DNA of 60,421 nucleotides. Origin: Mesorhizobium sp. B2-4-3. Its GTDB lineage: Bacteria; Pseudomonadota; Alphaproteobacteria; Rhizobiales; Rhizobiaceae. Where the stretch lies: contig NZ_VFVL01000036.1 in NCBI RefSeq assembly GCF_006442815.1, positions 1 through 60,421 of the forward strand. Direction: 5' to 3'. The position numbers and the translations under genes were made by a program. Shown here in pieces: positions 26,871 to 35,988 of the stretch (within the stretch, counting starts at the first letter, position 1; every line of letters begins with the position of its first letter). The notes beneath the pieces were generated by a model, which saw only the letters and a list, made by a program, of their open reading frames with translations, searched no databases and had not been told where the DNA came from.

Positions 26871-26896
26871 GGCAGCTTCCGCGCCGCGCCTTCCTG

Positions 26897-27370
26897 TCAC
26901 TCCACCGGCACCTCCAGCCCCATCTTCACCCGGTCCATCGCCACGAACGTCCGGAACCTTTTGACGTTGTTGTTTGCGAAGAACAGCCGCCGGGTCAGCG
27001 CTTCGTAGTCGGCCATCGTCGCCACGGTGACGACGAGGATGAAATCGGCCTCGCCGGTGACATAGTAGCATTGCTGCACCTCGGGCACTTCGGCAAAGCC
27101 GCGCTTGGCGGCGTCGATCAACTCGGCCCGCTCGCTCTCCACCTCGACCTCGACGAAGATCGTGATCGGGTGGCCGACCCTGGCCGGGTCGACCAGCGCG
27201 ACATTGGCGCGGATGACGCCCGTTTCCTCCATGCGCTTGATGCGCCGCTGCACGGCCGGCGCCGAGAGGTTGACCTTCTCGCCGATGGCTCGCTGCGGCG
27301 TGGTGTTGTCCTTCTGCAGGATGGCGAGGATGGCGCGGTCGAAGGCGTCGAGTTCGGACGAAAAGGGCAT
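26897..27370 (-). CDS. Lrp/AsnC family regulator of the diaminopropionate cluster
   Basis: A 157-residue Lrp/AsnC protein: helix-turn-helix at about 8-50 (FDRAILAILQKDNTTPQRAIGEKVNLSAPAVQRRIKRME in pieces, e.g. LSAPAVQRRIKRM) and a RAM effector domain with VTGEADFILVV. ATG 27370 matches the usual Lrp N-terminus; longer readings cross the promoter region. Divergent from the first diaminopropionate ammonia-lyase gene. Lrp-type proteins commonly control dpaL genes, so it is probably the local activator. Confidence 0.88.
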   Translation of the reverse strand: MPFSSELDAFDRAILAILQKDNTTPQRAIGEKVNLSAPAVQRRIKRMEETGVIRANVALVDPARVGHPITIFVEVEVESERAELIDAAKRGFAEVPEVQQCYYVTGEADFILVVTVATMADYEALTRRLFFANNNVKRFRTFVAMDRVKMGLEVPVE

Positions 27371-27384
27371 GGCAGCGTTCCAGA

Positions 27385-27396
27385 CGAAACAAACTT
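27385..27396. promoter_or_regulatory. Shared motif upstream of dpaL copy 1
   Basis: CGAAACAAACTT is identical to the 12-mer at 30023-30034 upstream of the second ammonia-lyase gene. Nearby is a partly symmetric block (CTTCGTTTGC at about 27430). The gap lies between the divergent lrp and dpaL genes, so it is a candidate Lrp-site (inference). Confidence 0.45.
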
Positions 27397-27480
27397 GCAT
27401 TTCAAGCGCCAAAACAGAGCGCCTTTCTCGCTTCGTTTGCAATAAATTTCAGTGCATCGAAGACGCAGAAAGGCCGCCCC

Positions 27481-28683
27481 ATGTTCCTGCTCAACCGCCA
27501 CCCCGATCATCGCCGACCGCTGACCGAGGAAGACGCAGCTATGCTTGGGCTCGCCGGCGCCGGGGAGGCCGAGCGCTTCCTTGCCGCGCGCGACAACCAT
27601 GCCGAGACGCCGCTGCACGCCTTGCCGGCGCTGGCGGGCGAACTCGGCATCGGCTCAGCTTACGTCAAGGACGAGGGCAAGCGCCTCGGCCTCGGCAGCT
27701 TCAAGGCGCTCGGCGGCGCCTATGCCGTCATGCATCTGGTGTTGGAGGAGGCCGGCAGGCGGCTCGGCCGCGCCGTCGATGTTGAGGAACTGCACAAACC
27801 GGAGGTGAGGGCGATCGCCGCGCAAATGACCTTCGCCTGCGCCACCGACGGCAATCATGGACGCTCGGTGGCGCAGGGCGCCGGGCTTGTCGGCGCGCGC
27901 TCCGTCATCTTCGTCCATTCGGGCGTCAGCAACGAACGCGTGGCGGCCATCGCCCGCCTCGGCGCCGAGATGGTGCGCGTTGCCGGCGACTACGACCAGT
28001 CGGTCAGGGAAGCCGCCCGCGTCGCCGCCGAGCGCGGCTGGACCGTCGTCTCCGACACGTCCTGGCCGGGCTATGAGCGCATTCCGGGACTGGTGATGCA
28101 GGGCTATACCGTGATCGTGCGCGAAGCGCTGAAACGCTTGCCTGAGCCGCCCACCCATGTCTTCCTGCAGGCTGGCGTCGGCGGCTTCGCCGCGGCGGTG
28201 GCCGGCCATCTCGCCATCATGCTTGGCGAGGATCGTCCAAAGGCAATCGTGGTCGAGCCGGCGCGGGCGGCATGCGTCTACGCCACCGCCAAGGCGGGGC
28301 GTCCAGTCGCGATCGCGCACAGCAAGCCCACGGTGATGGCGATGCTCGAATGCTATGAGCCGTCTTTGGTCGCCTGGCGCGTCCTGTCGCGGATCGGCGA
28401 TGCTTTCATGACGGTCGAGGAAGAGGATGCGATCTCGGTGATGAACCGCCTGGCGCGCCCCAAGGCGAACGATCCGGCGATCGTCTCCGGCGAGAGTGGC
28501 GGGGCGGGGCTCGCCGGGCTGATCCGCGCTGCCGGCGACAGGAAGATACGGGCAGCACTCGGCCTCGACTCCAGCTCCCGCGTTCTGATCATCAATTCCG
28601 AGGGCGCGACAGATCCTGGCCGTTATGCCGAGCTGGTCGGCATGGCGCCGGACGAGGTCGCAAACGCAAGGCTGCCGGCATGA
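27481..28683 (+). CDS. dpaL: Diaminopropionate ammonia-lyase (copy 1)
   Basis: A 400-residue fold-type II PLP enzyme that converts 2,3-diaminopropionate to pyruvate and two ammonia. It has the Schiff-base Lys75 in LGSFKALGGAY, the TDGNHGRSVA loop with Asp123, and SGESGGAG as the phosphate-binding glycine loop. Length matches the family. The stop codon overlaps the M20 hydrolase start (ATGA). A second, closely similar copy is encoded at 30120. Confidence 0.88.
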   Translation: MFLLNRHPDHRRPLTEEDAAMLGLAGAGEAERFLAARDNHAETPLHALPALAGELGIGSAYVKDEGKRLGLGSFKALGGAYAVMHLVLEEAGRRLGRAVDVEELHKPEVRAIAAQMTFACATDGNHGRSVAQGAGLVGARSVIFVHSGVSNERVAAIARLGAEMVRVAGDYDQSVREAARVAAERGWTVVSDTSWPGYERIPGLVMQGYTVIVREALKRLPEPPTHVFLQAGVGGFAAAVAGHLAIMLGEDRPKAIVVEPARAACVYATAKAGRPVAIAHSKPTVMAMLECYEPSLVAWRVLSRIGDAFMTVEEEDAISVMNRLARPKANDPAIVSGESGGAGLAGLIRAAGDRKIRAALGLDSSSRVLIINSEGATDPGRYAELVGMAPDEVANARLPA

Positions 28684-29915
28684 GCAATCTGACGATCAAC
28701 ACCGACCGGCTTCTGGGTCGCATCCAGGAACTCGGCGGCATCGGCCGCGACGCGCAGGGACGGCTGGTCCGCGTCGCCGCCTCCGACATGGACAAGCTCG
28801 GTCGCCACCGCCTCGTCGGCTGGCTGGAAGAGGCAGGGCTTGAGGTCGCCGTCGACCGCATCGGCAACATTTTCGGGATATGGAAGGATGGCGCCAACGA
28901 AAGCCAGGCGCCGCTCATGCTCGGCTCCCACATCGACACGGTGATCGACGCCGGCATCTATGACGGCTGCTATGGCGTGCTTGCCGGCCTCGAAGCGATC
29001 GAGAGCCTGAAGGAGGCCGGCTTCGCGCCGGCGCGCCCGCTTGTCGTTGCCGCTTTCACCAATGAGGAGGGCGTGCGCTTCTCGCCCGACATGATGGGCT
29101 CGCTGGTCTTTGCCGGCGGCCGCGACCTCGGGGAAGCGCTGGCCTCGGTCGGCACCGACGGCACGGTGCTGGGCAAGGAGCTTGAGCGCATCGGCTATGC
29201 CGGCAACCACGAGCCCGGCTTCCTCAGGCCGCATGCCTATGTCGAATTGCATGTCGAGCAGGGGCCGGTGCTCGAGCGCGAGGGCATCGCCATCGGCGCG
29301 GTCGAAAACCTGCAGGGCATTTCGTGGCAGCGCATCACCATCGACGGCGAGGCCAACCATGCCGGCACCACGCCCATGTCGATGCGCCGCGATGCCGGCG
29401 TCGCCGCCGCGCGGGTGATCGGCTTTCTCGCGGACCGGGCCAGCGCGTCGTCGACGCGCACGGTCGCGACCGTCGGCACCATCGCTTTCGAGCCCAACGC
29501 CATCAACGTCATCCCGTCGCGGGCGACCTTCACAATCGACCTGCGCGACCCGGCTGAAACGCACCTTCGCGAGGAGGAAACCGCGCTCGCCGCTTTCCTC
29601 GACCAGCTTGCCGCGAGCGCCGGTGTCACCATCCATGCCGAAAGCCTGGCGCGGTTCGAGCCGGTGACCTTCGATGCCCGTATCGTCTCGCTGATCGAGG
29701 ACGGCGCCAACGCCGCCGGCCTTTCGTGCCGGCGCATGACCTCGGGCGCCGGACACGACGCGCAGATGATCGCGCGCATCGCGCCGTCGGCGATGATCTT
29801 CGTGCCGAGCCGGGGCGGCATCAGCCACAACCCCACCGAGTTCACCGCTCCCCACGAGCTGGTTGCCGGCGCCAACGTCCTGCTAGGCGTCGCCGCCAGG
29901 CTGGCTGCCGACTGA
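28680..29915 (+). CDS. M20 Zn-dependent hydrolase, allantoate/carbamoyl-amino-acid type
   Basis: A 411-residue binuclear metalloenzyme of the allantoate amidohydrolase/N-carbamoyl-L-amino-acid hydrolase group. Metal ligands are seen in GSHIDTV (His, Asp), NEEG (Glu), the later AYVELHVEQGP (His) and AGHDAQMIA. A lid domain lies between. It is translationally coupled to dpaL copy 1. An N-acyl, N-carbamoyl or N-oxalyl diaminopropionate is a plausible substrate since the next enzyme needs free diaminopropionate (inference). Confidence 0.88.
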   Translation: MSNLTINTDRLLGRIQELGGIGRDAQGRLVRVAASDMDKLGRHRLVGWLEEAGLEVAVDRIGNIFGIWKDGANESQAPLMLGSHIDTVIDAGIYDGCYGVLAGLEAIESLKEAGFAPARPLVVAAFTNEEGVRFSPDMMGSLVFAGGRDLGEALASVGTDGTVLGKELERIGYAGNHEPGFLRPHAYVELHVEQGPVLEREGIAIGAVENLQGISWQRITIDGEANHAGTTPMSMRRDAGVAAARVIGFLADRASASSTRTVATVGTIAFEPNAINVIPSRATFTIDLRDPAETHLREEETALAAFLDQLAASAGVTIHAESLARFEPVTFDARIVSLIEDGANAAGLSCRRMTSGAGHDAQMIARIAPSAMIFVPSRGGISHNPTEFTAPHELVAGANVLLGVAARLAAD

Positions 29916-30022
29916 TCGCGGGAGGAACCAGACTAGGCATGCCGCGGCGGCGAAATACCACCAAAAATAGTCATGTTGGCTGTATCGGGTCATCCTGAAG
30001 CGAACGTCCGGCGACATCCAAT

Positions 30023-30034
30023 CGAAACAAACTT
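30023..30034. promoter_or_regulatory. Shared motif upstream of dpaL copy 2
   Basis: Second exact occurrence of CGAAACAAACTT, 86 bases before the start of the second ammonia-lyase gene. Its presence in the 204-base gap suggests that this half of the cluster has its own promoter under the same regulator. Confidence 0.45.
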
Positions 30035-30119
30035 CAATCACTTAGCCAATTAAAGCGTCCAGAATCGCGCCCGAATCGCGCCCCGCCGACAGAGTTCAGT
30101 GCCTCGCAGGAAGACTAGC

Positions 30120-31316
30120 ATGCTGCTTCTCAACCAACGCCCAGAACACAACCAGCCTTTGGTTGCCGCCGATGCCGAGTCGCTCGGGATCGCGGGAGGC
30201 GCGCGGGCCGAGCGTTACCTCAAGGCGCGCGACGATCATGCCGAAACGCCGCTGCACGCCTTGCCGGCGCTGGCCGATCACCTCGGCGTCGCGGCACTTC
30301 ATGTCAAGGATGAAGGCCAGCGTCTCGGCCTTGGCAGCTTCAAGGCGTTGGGCGGCGCCTATGCCGTTATGCGGCTGGTGCTGGAGGAGGCCGGCAAGTG
30401 GCTCGGGCGCGATGTCGACATCAGCGAGATAAACGACGCCAGGGTGCGCGAGATTGCGTCGAGCATGATCTTCGTCTGCGCCACCGACGGCAACCATGGC
30501 CGCTCCGTGGCGCAGGGCGCCAGCCTCGTCGGCGCGCGCTCGGTGATCTTCGTCCATGCCGGCGTAAGCCGCGAGCGTGTCGCGGCCATCGCCCGCTTCG
30601 GCGCCGAGATCGTCGAGGTCGAAGGCGGTTATGACCATGCGGTGCGCGAAGTCGCCCGCGTCGGTGCCGAGCGCGGCTGGAAGATCGTCTCCAACACGTC
30701 CTGGCTGGGCTATGAGCGCGTCCCCGGACTGGTCATGCAGGGCTACACGGTGATCGTGCGCGAGACGTTGCGGCGCATGGCCGAGCCGCCCACGCATGTC
30801 TTCCTGCAGGCCGGCGTCGGCGGCTTCGCGGCCGCGGTCGCCGGCCATCTGGCTGTCATGCTTGGCTCCAGGCGGCCGAAGGCCGTGGTAGTCGAGCCGC
30901 GGCGCTCGGCTTGCGTCTACGCCTCGGTTGAGGCCGGACGTCCGGCAACGATCGCAAATCAGCAGCCGACCGTGATGACGATGCTCGAATGCGCCGAGCC
31001 GTCCTTGGTCGCCTGGCGCGTGCTGGCGCGCGTCGGCGACGCCTTCATGACGGTGGAAGAGGAGGACGCGGTCGCGGTGATGAAGCGGCTGGCGCTGCCG
31101 CTGGGCAACGATCCGGCCATCGTCTCCGGCGAGAGCGGCGGGGCAGGCCTCGCCGGGCTGGTCCGCGCCGCTGGCGACAGGCATAAGCGCACGGCGCTCG
31201 GCCTCGATACGCATTCGCGCGTGCTCGTCATCAACTCGGAGGGCGCGACCGACCATGGCCGCTTTGCCGAGCTGGTCGGGATGGCGCCGGAAGAGGTGTT
31301 CCTGCAGACTGCGTGA
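30120..31316 (+). CDS. dpaL: Diaminopropionate ammonia-lyase (copy 2)
   Basis: A 398-residue paralogue of the enzyme at 27481, aligned from the first residues (MLLLNQRPEH against MFLLNRHPDH) and sharing LGSFKALGGAY, TDGNHGRSVA and SGESGGAG. All catalytic residues are kept. ATG 30120 is chosen by this alignment and by AGGAAG seven bases upstream, over a GTG at 30099. The two copies may differ in preference for L/D or substituted substrates. Confidence 0.87.
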   Translation: MLLLNQRPEHNQPLVAADAESLGIAGGARAERYLKARDDHAETPLHALPALADHLGVAALHVKDEGQRLGLGSFKALGGAYAVMRLVLEEAGKWLGRDVDISEINDARVREIASSMIFVCATDGNHGRSVAQGASLVGARSVIFVHAGVSRERVAAIARFGAEIVEVEGGYDHAVREVARVGAERGWKIVSNTSWLGYERVPGLVMQGYTVIVRETLRRMAEPPTHVFLQAGVGGFAAAVAGHLAVMLGSRRPKAVVVEPRRSACVYASVEAGRPATIANQQPTVMTMLECAEPSLVAWRVLARVGDAFMTVEEEDAVAVMKRLALPLGNDPAIVSGESGGAGLAGLVRAAGDRHKRTALGLDTHSRVLVINSEGATDHGRFAELVGMAPEEVFLQTA

Positions 31317-31388
31317 GAGCAATTCCAGGAAAAGTGCCGAGCGGTTGGGCTCGGCGACTTCGCCGTAGCCTTCCGTCCGGAATTGCGT
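31316..31388. repeat. Intergenic repeat, family C copy 1
   Basis: AGAGCAATTCCAGGAAAAGTG at the left pairs with CCGTCCGGAATTGCGT at the right; this imperfect hairpin unit recurs at 54160-54203 and, truncated, at 59892-59930. The same unit is widespread between Mesorhizobium genes (recollection, not searched). Confidence 0.75.
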
Positions 31389-31413
31389 CGAGAAAAGGAG
31401 CTTGAGGGCGACG

Positions 31414-32568
31414 ATGGCTGAACTCGACCAACAGGCACTGCATAGCGAGATGACGGCGTGGCGGCGCGATCTCCACGCCCATCCCGAGTTCGGCTTCGAG
31501 GAAAAACGCACCGCCGTCTTTGTGGCGGATAAGCTCCGCGCGTTCGGGCTTGAGGTGGCCGAAGGCGTCGGCGGCACAGGCGTCGTCGGCACGCTGACCC
31601 GCGGCAGCGGCAACCGCGCCATCGCGCTGCGCGCCGACATGGATGCGCTGCGCATCGCCGAACAGGGCACGCAAGCCTGGCGCTCGCAAACACCCGGCAC
31701 CATGCATGCCTGTGGCCATGACGGCCACACCTCGATGCTGCTCGGCGCGGCAAAGCTGCTTGCCGGCGAAGGCGGCTTCGACGGCACGGTGCGCTTCATC
31801 TTCCAGCCGGCCGAGGAATGGGGCAGGGGCGCGCTGGCCATGCTGGACGACGGCCTGCTTGAGCGCTTCCCTTTCGAGGAGATATTCGGGCTGCACAACA
31901 TGCCTGGCCTGCCCATCGGCCATTTCGAGACCCGCAGCGGCCCGGTCATGTCGGCCGAGGACAATTTCGAGATCGTGCTCAAAGGCCTCGGCGGCCACGC
32001 GGCGCGGCCGCATGCGGGTCAGGAGGCGCTGGTCGCCGCCTGCGCGCTGGTCGTCAACCTGCAGACCATCGTCTCGCGCCGCCTGAGCCCCGCCGATATC
32101 GGCGTCGTCTCCGTGACGGAATTGATCACCGACGGCACCCGCAACGCGCTGCCGGGCATGGCGCGCATCCTCGGCGACTGCCGCAGTTTCCGGCCAGAGG
32201 TAAGCGCCGCGATCGAGAAAGAAATGCGCCGCATCGCCGAGGGCACGGCCCAGGCCTATAACGTCGCGGCTGACGTCGCTTACACCCGCGAGTTCGTGCC
32301 TTTGATCAACGACGCGGCGCTGGTGGGCGAGGCACTTGCGGCGGCCCGTACGGTGCTGGCCGACGATGCTGTCCGCGTCGCGGCCGAGCCCATGACCGCC
32401 TCGGAGGATTTCGCCCGCTTCCTGACCCACATGCCCGGGTGTTTCGTCTTCATGGGCAATGGCGGCACCGCGCCGCTGCACAACCCGGCCTATGATTTCA
32501 ACGACGAGGGTCTGCTGCACGGCGCGCGTTTCCATGCGGCGCTGGTGAGGAGAAGGCTGGGCGGTTAG
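31414..32568 (+). CDS. M20 family amidohydrolase (hippurate/IAA-amino-acid hydrolase type)
   Basis: A 384-residue M20D metallopeptidase: RRDLHAHPEFGFEE at the start, metal-binding MHACGHDGHT, QPAEEWGRGA (Glu ligands), LGGHAARPH in the lid domain and a C-terminal EDFARF-type end. It cleaves N-acyl amino acids. ATG 31414 has GAGG six bases upstream. Last gene of the diaminopropionate cluster, probably read with dpaL copy 2 across the family C repeat. Confidence 0.88.
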   Translation: MAELDQQALHSEMTAWRRDLHAHPEFGFEEKRTAVFVADKLRAFGLEVAEGVGGTGVVGTLTRGSGNRAIALRADMDALRIAEQGTQAWRSQTPGTMHACGHDGHTSMLLGAAKLLAGEGGFDGTVRFIFQPAEEWGRGALAMLDDGLLERFPFEEIFGLHNMPGLPIGHFETRSGPVMSAEDNFEIVLKGLGGHAARPHAGQEALVAACALVVNLQTIVSRRLSPADIGVVSVTELITDGTRNALPGMARILGDCRSFRPEVSAAIEKEMRRIAEGTAQAYNVAADVAYTREFVPLINDAALVGEALAAARTVLADDAVRVAAEPMTASEDFARFLTHMPGCFVFMGNGGTAPLHNPAYDFNDEGLLHGARFHAALVRRRLGG

Positions 32569-32749
32569 CAATCTCCCCCCTTGTGGGGGAGATGCCCGGC
32601 AGGGCAGAGGGGGGCGCTGTCCCGCCAGCGTTTCAGGCTGTCGCAGTCGAACAGCTTGCCAGCAGCCTTGATCGAAATTCGGGCAACGCCGCGATCCTTC
32701 GCGCCCCCCTCTGGCCTGCCGGCCATGTCCCCCAAAAGGGGGGAGATTG
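32569..32749. repeat. Intergenic repeat, family A copy 3
   Basis: Starts CAATCTCCCCCC and ends GGGGGGAGATTG, with inner CCCGGCAGGGCAGAGGGGGG and CCCCCCTCTGGCCTGCCGGC arms. Same plan as 5675-5850 and 26691-26870. Confidence 0.85.
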
Positions 32750-32824
32750 GCTGAACCGCCCCCGGTAACTCTTTCTTCTCTGCTTTCATGCAGTATTGCC
32801 GGGACAGGACGGCAAGAACAAAGA

Positions 32825-34921
32825 ATGGCGGACGACAATAAACGCAACGGCAAGTTCTGGGCGCTGGCGCTTGACCGCGCTCATCTCGGCCTATGGGACT
32901 GGAATCTGTCGACGGGCGATTGCTACTATTCGCCGACCTGGTCGAAGATGCTGGGCTATGAAGCTGGCGAACTCGCCAACACGCCCGATCTCTGGCTGAA
33001 GCTCACCCATCCCGACGATCGCCAGCGCGCGCAGGACAGCGGCGACCGGCATATTGCGGGCATCGTCGATTCCATCGAGACCGAGCTGCGCCTGCGCCAC
33101 AAGGACGGCCATTGGATCTGGGTGCTCGACCGCGGCGGCATTGTCGAGCGCGACGCCGACGGCAAGCCGCTCAGGCTGATGGGCGTGCAGACCGACATCA
33201 CCCGGCAGAAAGAGGCCGAGGCGGCGCTGGAGCAGGTCAATGTCCGCTTCCGGCTGGCGCTTGCCGCCAGCGGCACCGGCATCTGGCACCACGATATCGG
33301 CACCAGGAAAAGCTATTGGGATGCGCGCACGCGCGAGATCTTCGGCCTGGTTGCCGATACCGATGAGGTGACGGCCGACCTCTGGCACACCTACCTTCAT
33401 CCCGACGACAAGGAAGCCACCGAGCGAGCGCATCAGATCGCGCCCGGCTCGAACAGCGTCGTCGCCTCGCAATACCGGATCGTCCTGCGTGATGGCCAGG
33501 TTCGCCATGTCGAATCGCTGGTGCGCTTCATTGCCGGTGTCGGCTCGGCCGGCCAGATTCTGGGCACGGTTCGCGACATCACCGAGGAGAAGACGCGCGC
33601 CGAGGAGCTTGCCTTCGCCGCGCGTCACGACGCGCTGACCGGGCTGCTCAACCGTTCGGCCTTCGACCGGCTGCTTGCCGAGAACATCGCCATGGCCGGG
33701 CGCCTCCCGCTTGCCGTGTTCTATGTCGACCTCGACTACTTCAAGGCGCTCAACGACTATGCCGGCCATGCCGCCGGCGACCTGGCGCTGAAGAGCGTCG
33801 CGGCGGGCATCCTCGCCAGCCTGCCGGCGTCCGCGCATGCGGCGCGCCTCGGCGGCGACGAATTCGCGCTGCTGGTGCCGAACTGCAATGACGCCTGCGC
33901 CGAGCACCTTGCCCGCGCCGTGCTTGCCGCCGTGCGCGACGCCGATCTCGGCCCGGCCGTCACCTCGCGCAGGCTTGCCGCCAGCATCGGCATCGCCTTC
34001 GTGCGCGACCGGAACATGAGCGTGGCCGACGCGCTCGCCTGCGCCGACGATGCCTGCTACGCCGCCAAGGCCGGCGGCCGGGACCGCTTCGCGGTGTTTT
34101 CGCCGGAGACGACGTCGGGCGCCGGCGGCCTCAACGCCGCGCGGCTGGCGGCCGACCTGGTCGATGCGATGGAGGACGGACGGCTTAAGCTGTTCGGCCA
34201 GGAGATCCACCGGCTCGGCCAGCCATGGGAAGACAGCCGCCACGTCGAGGTGCTGGCCAGGCTCGAGGCCCGCACCGGCAAGATGATCCCGCCCGGCGAT
34301 TTCGTGCCGGTCGCCGAACGCTTCGGCCTTGCCGCCCGGCTCGACCGCTGGATCATCCGCACCGCGCTGGCGCGCCACGGCGAGGCGATGCGCGCGGGCG
34401 CCATCGCGCTCGACTTCAATTTATCGGCGCAGACGCTTTCCGATCCGCAGCTCTGGGATTTCGTCGACGAGGCTATCGCCGACAGCGGCGCGCCGGCGTC
34501 GGCCATCGGCTTCGAGATCACCGAGACCGCCGCCGTCACCAATTTCGATGCCGCGGCGGAGTTCGTGCGCAAGGCCAGGCAACGCCGCTGCCGCGTCAGC
34601 CTCGACGATTTCGGCGCCGGCATGAGCTCGTTCGAATATCTCAGGCGCTTCCCCGTCGACGCCATCAAGATCGACGGTTCGTTCGTCGAGCACATTGCCG
34701 AAAGCCGCTTCGACCGTGAGATCGTTTCGGCGATCACCGGCATCGCGCGCTCGATGGGCGCCGCGGTGGTGGCCGAAAAGGTCGAGGAGAAAAACGCGCT
34801 GGAGATTCTCATGGGCATGGGCGTCGCCTATGGCCAGGGCTATTTCCTGCACCGGCCCGAACCGCTGGAAGCGATCGTGGCAAGGGCGACGGGCGGTGCG
34901 CTGGGGATACGGGCTGGTTGA
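32825..34921 (+). CDS. PAS-PAS-GGDEF-EAL cyclic-di-GMP protein
   Basis: A 698-residue soluble protein: PAS domain 1 about 18-130 (GLWDWNLSTGDCYYS), PAS domain 2 about 145-265, GGDEF about 270-430 with an intact GGDEF motif (ARLGGDEFALL), then EAL about 445-690. The EAL signature reads EVL (HVEVLARLE), while other phosphodiesterase residues remain: NLSAQTL, EITETAAV, DDFGAG, KIDGSF and YGQGYF. It may both make and degrade c-di-GMP. ATG 32825 avoids an extension into the upstream repeat. Confidence 0.9.
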   Translation: MADDNKRNGKFWALALDRAHLGLWDWNLSTGDCYYSPTWSKMLGYEAGELANTPDLWLKLTHPDDRQRAQDSGDRHIAGIVDSIETELRLRHKDGHWIWVLDRGGIVERDADGKPLRLMGVQTDITRQKEAEAALEQVNVRFRLALAASGTGIWHHDIGTRKSYWDARTREIFGLVADTDEVTADLWHTYLHPDDKEATERAHQIAPGSNSVVASQYRIVLRDGQVRHVESLVRFIAGVGSAGQILGTVRDITEEKTRAEELAFAARHDALTGLLNRSAFDRLLAENIAMAGRLPLAVFYVDLDYFKALNDYAGHAAGDLALKSVAAGILASLPASAHAARLGGDEFALLVPNCNDACAEHLARAVLAAVRDADLGPAVTSRRLAASIGIAFVRDRNMSVADALACADDACYAAKAGGRDRFAVFSPETTSGAGGLNAARLAADLVDAMEDGRLKLFGQEIHRLGQPWEDSRHVEVLARLEARTGKMIPPGDFVPVAERFGLAARLDRWIIRTALARHGEAMRAGAIALDFNLSAQTLSDPQLWDFVDEAIADSGAPASAIGFEITETAAVTNFDAAAEFVRKARQRRCRVSLDDFGAGMSSFEYLRRFPVDAIKIDGSFVEHIAESRFDREIVSAITGIARSMGAAVVAEKVEEKNALEILMGMGVAYGQGYFLHRPEPLEAIVARATGGALGIRAG

Positions 34922-35173
34922 TACGGCCAAGCTCCCATGCGGAGGAAATGCCCCAAGCAGAGGCGGGTGCTGCCTTGCCGGCGCGGCCCGGGATTTGCGC
35001 CAAACAAAGCGATAGAGCGGGTTCACCATCTTCGTTAAATGATGAACGGTTGCTCTGTCGAATTCTTAGGACAATTTGACTACTTCCTGCGAACCGTTCC
35101 GCTCGGGACATGATGTCTTGGGTCGACCGTCCGGCGTCCGGTCCATGATGGACAGGCGCCTGCGAGACCGGCG

Positions 35174-35680
35174 ATGTCTTCAACGCTCAACAGCACCGCG
35201 CTTGTCATCCCGCAACAGCAACGCCTGCCGCCGATCCCCAGACCCGCGGCGAGCATCGGCATTGTCTCCAGCCCCGCGGCGTCACCGCTGACAAAGGTCG
35301 GGTCCACGATCTCGGCATCCATGTTGAGCGTCGACAGCCTCAACATCACGGCCATCAAGGTGCGGCTGATGGAGCGCGCGGGCAAGGAGTTCGGCGTCGA
35401 CCAGACGGACTACGAGTCCGTGTCCTCCTACGGGTCGGCGATCAAGGACGCCGTCGAAGCGTTGAAACGGCAATCTCCGTCGGCGATTGCCGAGATCGAG
35501 AGACAGCTTGGCCTGGACCAGCTTGGCGTGCCTCTCGATACGCTCGTCGATGCGATGGTCGATCCGCGAGGCCGCGACAACGACAGGCTGGATGCCGCGT
35601 TGAAGCAGCATGCTGGCGGGCAGGGAGAAGACGAGGCCGCGTCGATTCAGCCTGACGAGCTCGGGCTCTACGGCGGCTGA
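35174..35680 (+). CDS. Hypothetical protein, Mesorhizobium-type
   Basis: A 168-residue protein not recognised. The first 55 residues are Pro/Ser/Ala-rich and probably disordered (PQQQRLPPIPRP). The rest is helical and acidic, with KVRLMERAGKEFGVDQTDYES and a repeated-looking GLDQLGVPLDTLVDAM. No signal peptide or membrane helix. The 252-base gap upstream shows no clear promoter. Codon use is like its neighbours. Confidence 0.55.
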   Translation: MSSTLNSTALVIPQQQRLPPIPRPAASIGIVSSPAASPLTKVGSTISASMLSVDSLNITAIKVRLMERAGKEFGVDQTDYESVSSYGSAIKDAVEALKRQSPSAIAEIERQLGLDQLGVPLDTLVDAMVDPRGRDNDRLDAALKQHAGGQGEDEAASIQPDELGLYGG

Positions 35681-35688
35681 GGTCAGCT

Positions 35689-35988
35689 TTAGCCCATCAG
35701 CCACCGCAACGCTCCAGCCGAAGCCACCCCGACCACCACCGTCGGCAGCATCGACAGCCTCGTCGCGGCAAGCACGGTTATGGCCAGCGCGGCGAGGTCG
35801 GCCGGGTTCTTCGAGACGAAATCCGGCGCGATCACCGAGATCAGCACGCAGCCGGGCGCCGCCTCCATCACCGCCATGGCGCGCGGGCTGAGCGTGCGGT
35901 TCCTCAGCACCACATAGCCGCCGATGCGGGTCAGGTACGTCACGCCGGCCATCGCCAGGATGGCGAGCACGGTCATCGGATCGATCAT
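35689..35988 (-). CDS. azlD: AzlD family branched-chain amino-acid exporter subunit
   Basis: A 99-residue membrane protein with four hydrophobic segments, beginning MIDPMTVLAILAMAGVTYLTRIGGY, the AzlD pattern. It is the small partner of AzlC. Its ATG overlaps the azlC stop codon, so the two subunits are coupled. Confidence 0.88.
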   Translation of the reverse strand: MIDPMTVLAILAMAGVTYLTRIGGYVVLRNRTLSPRAMAVMEAAPGCVLISVIAPDFVSKNPADLAALAITVLAATRLSMLPTVVVGVASAGALRWLMG

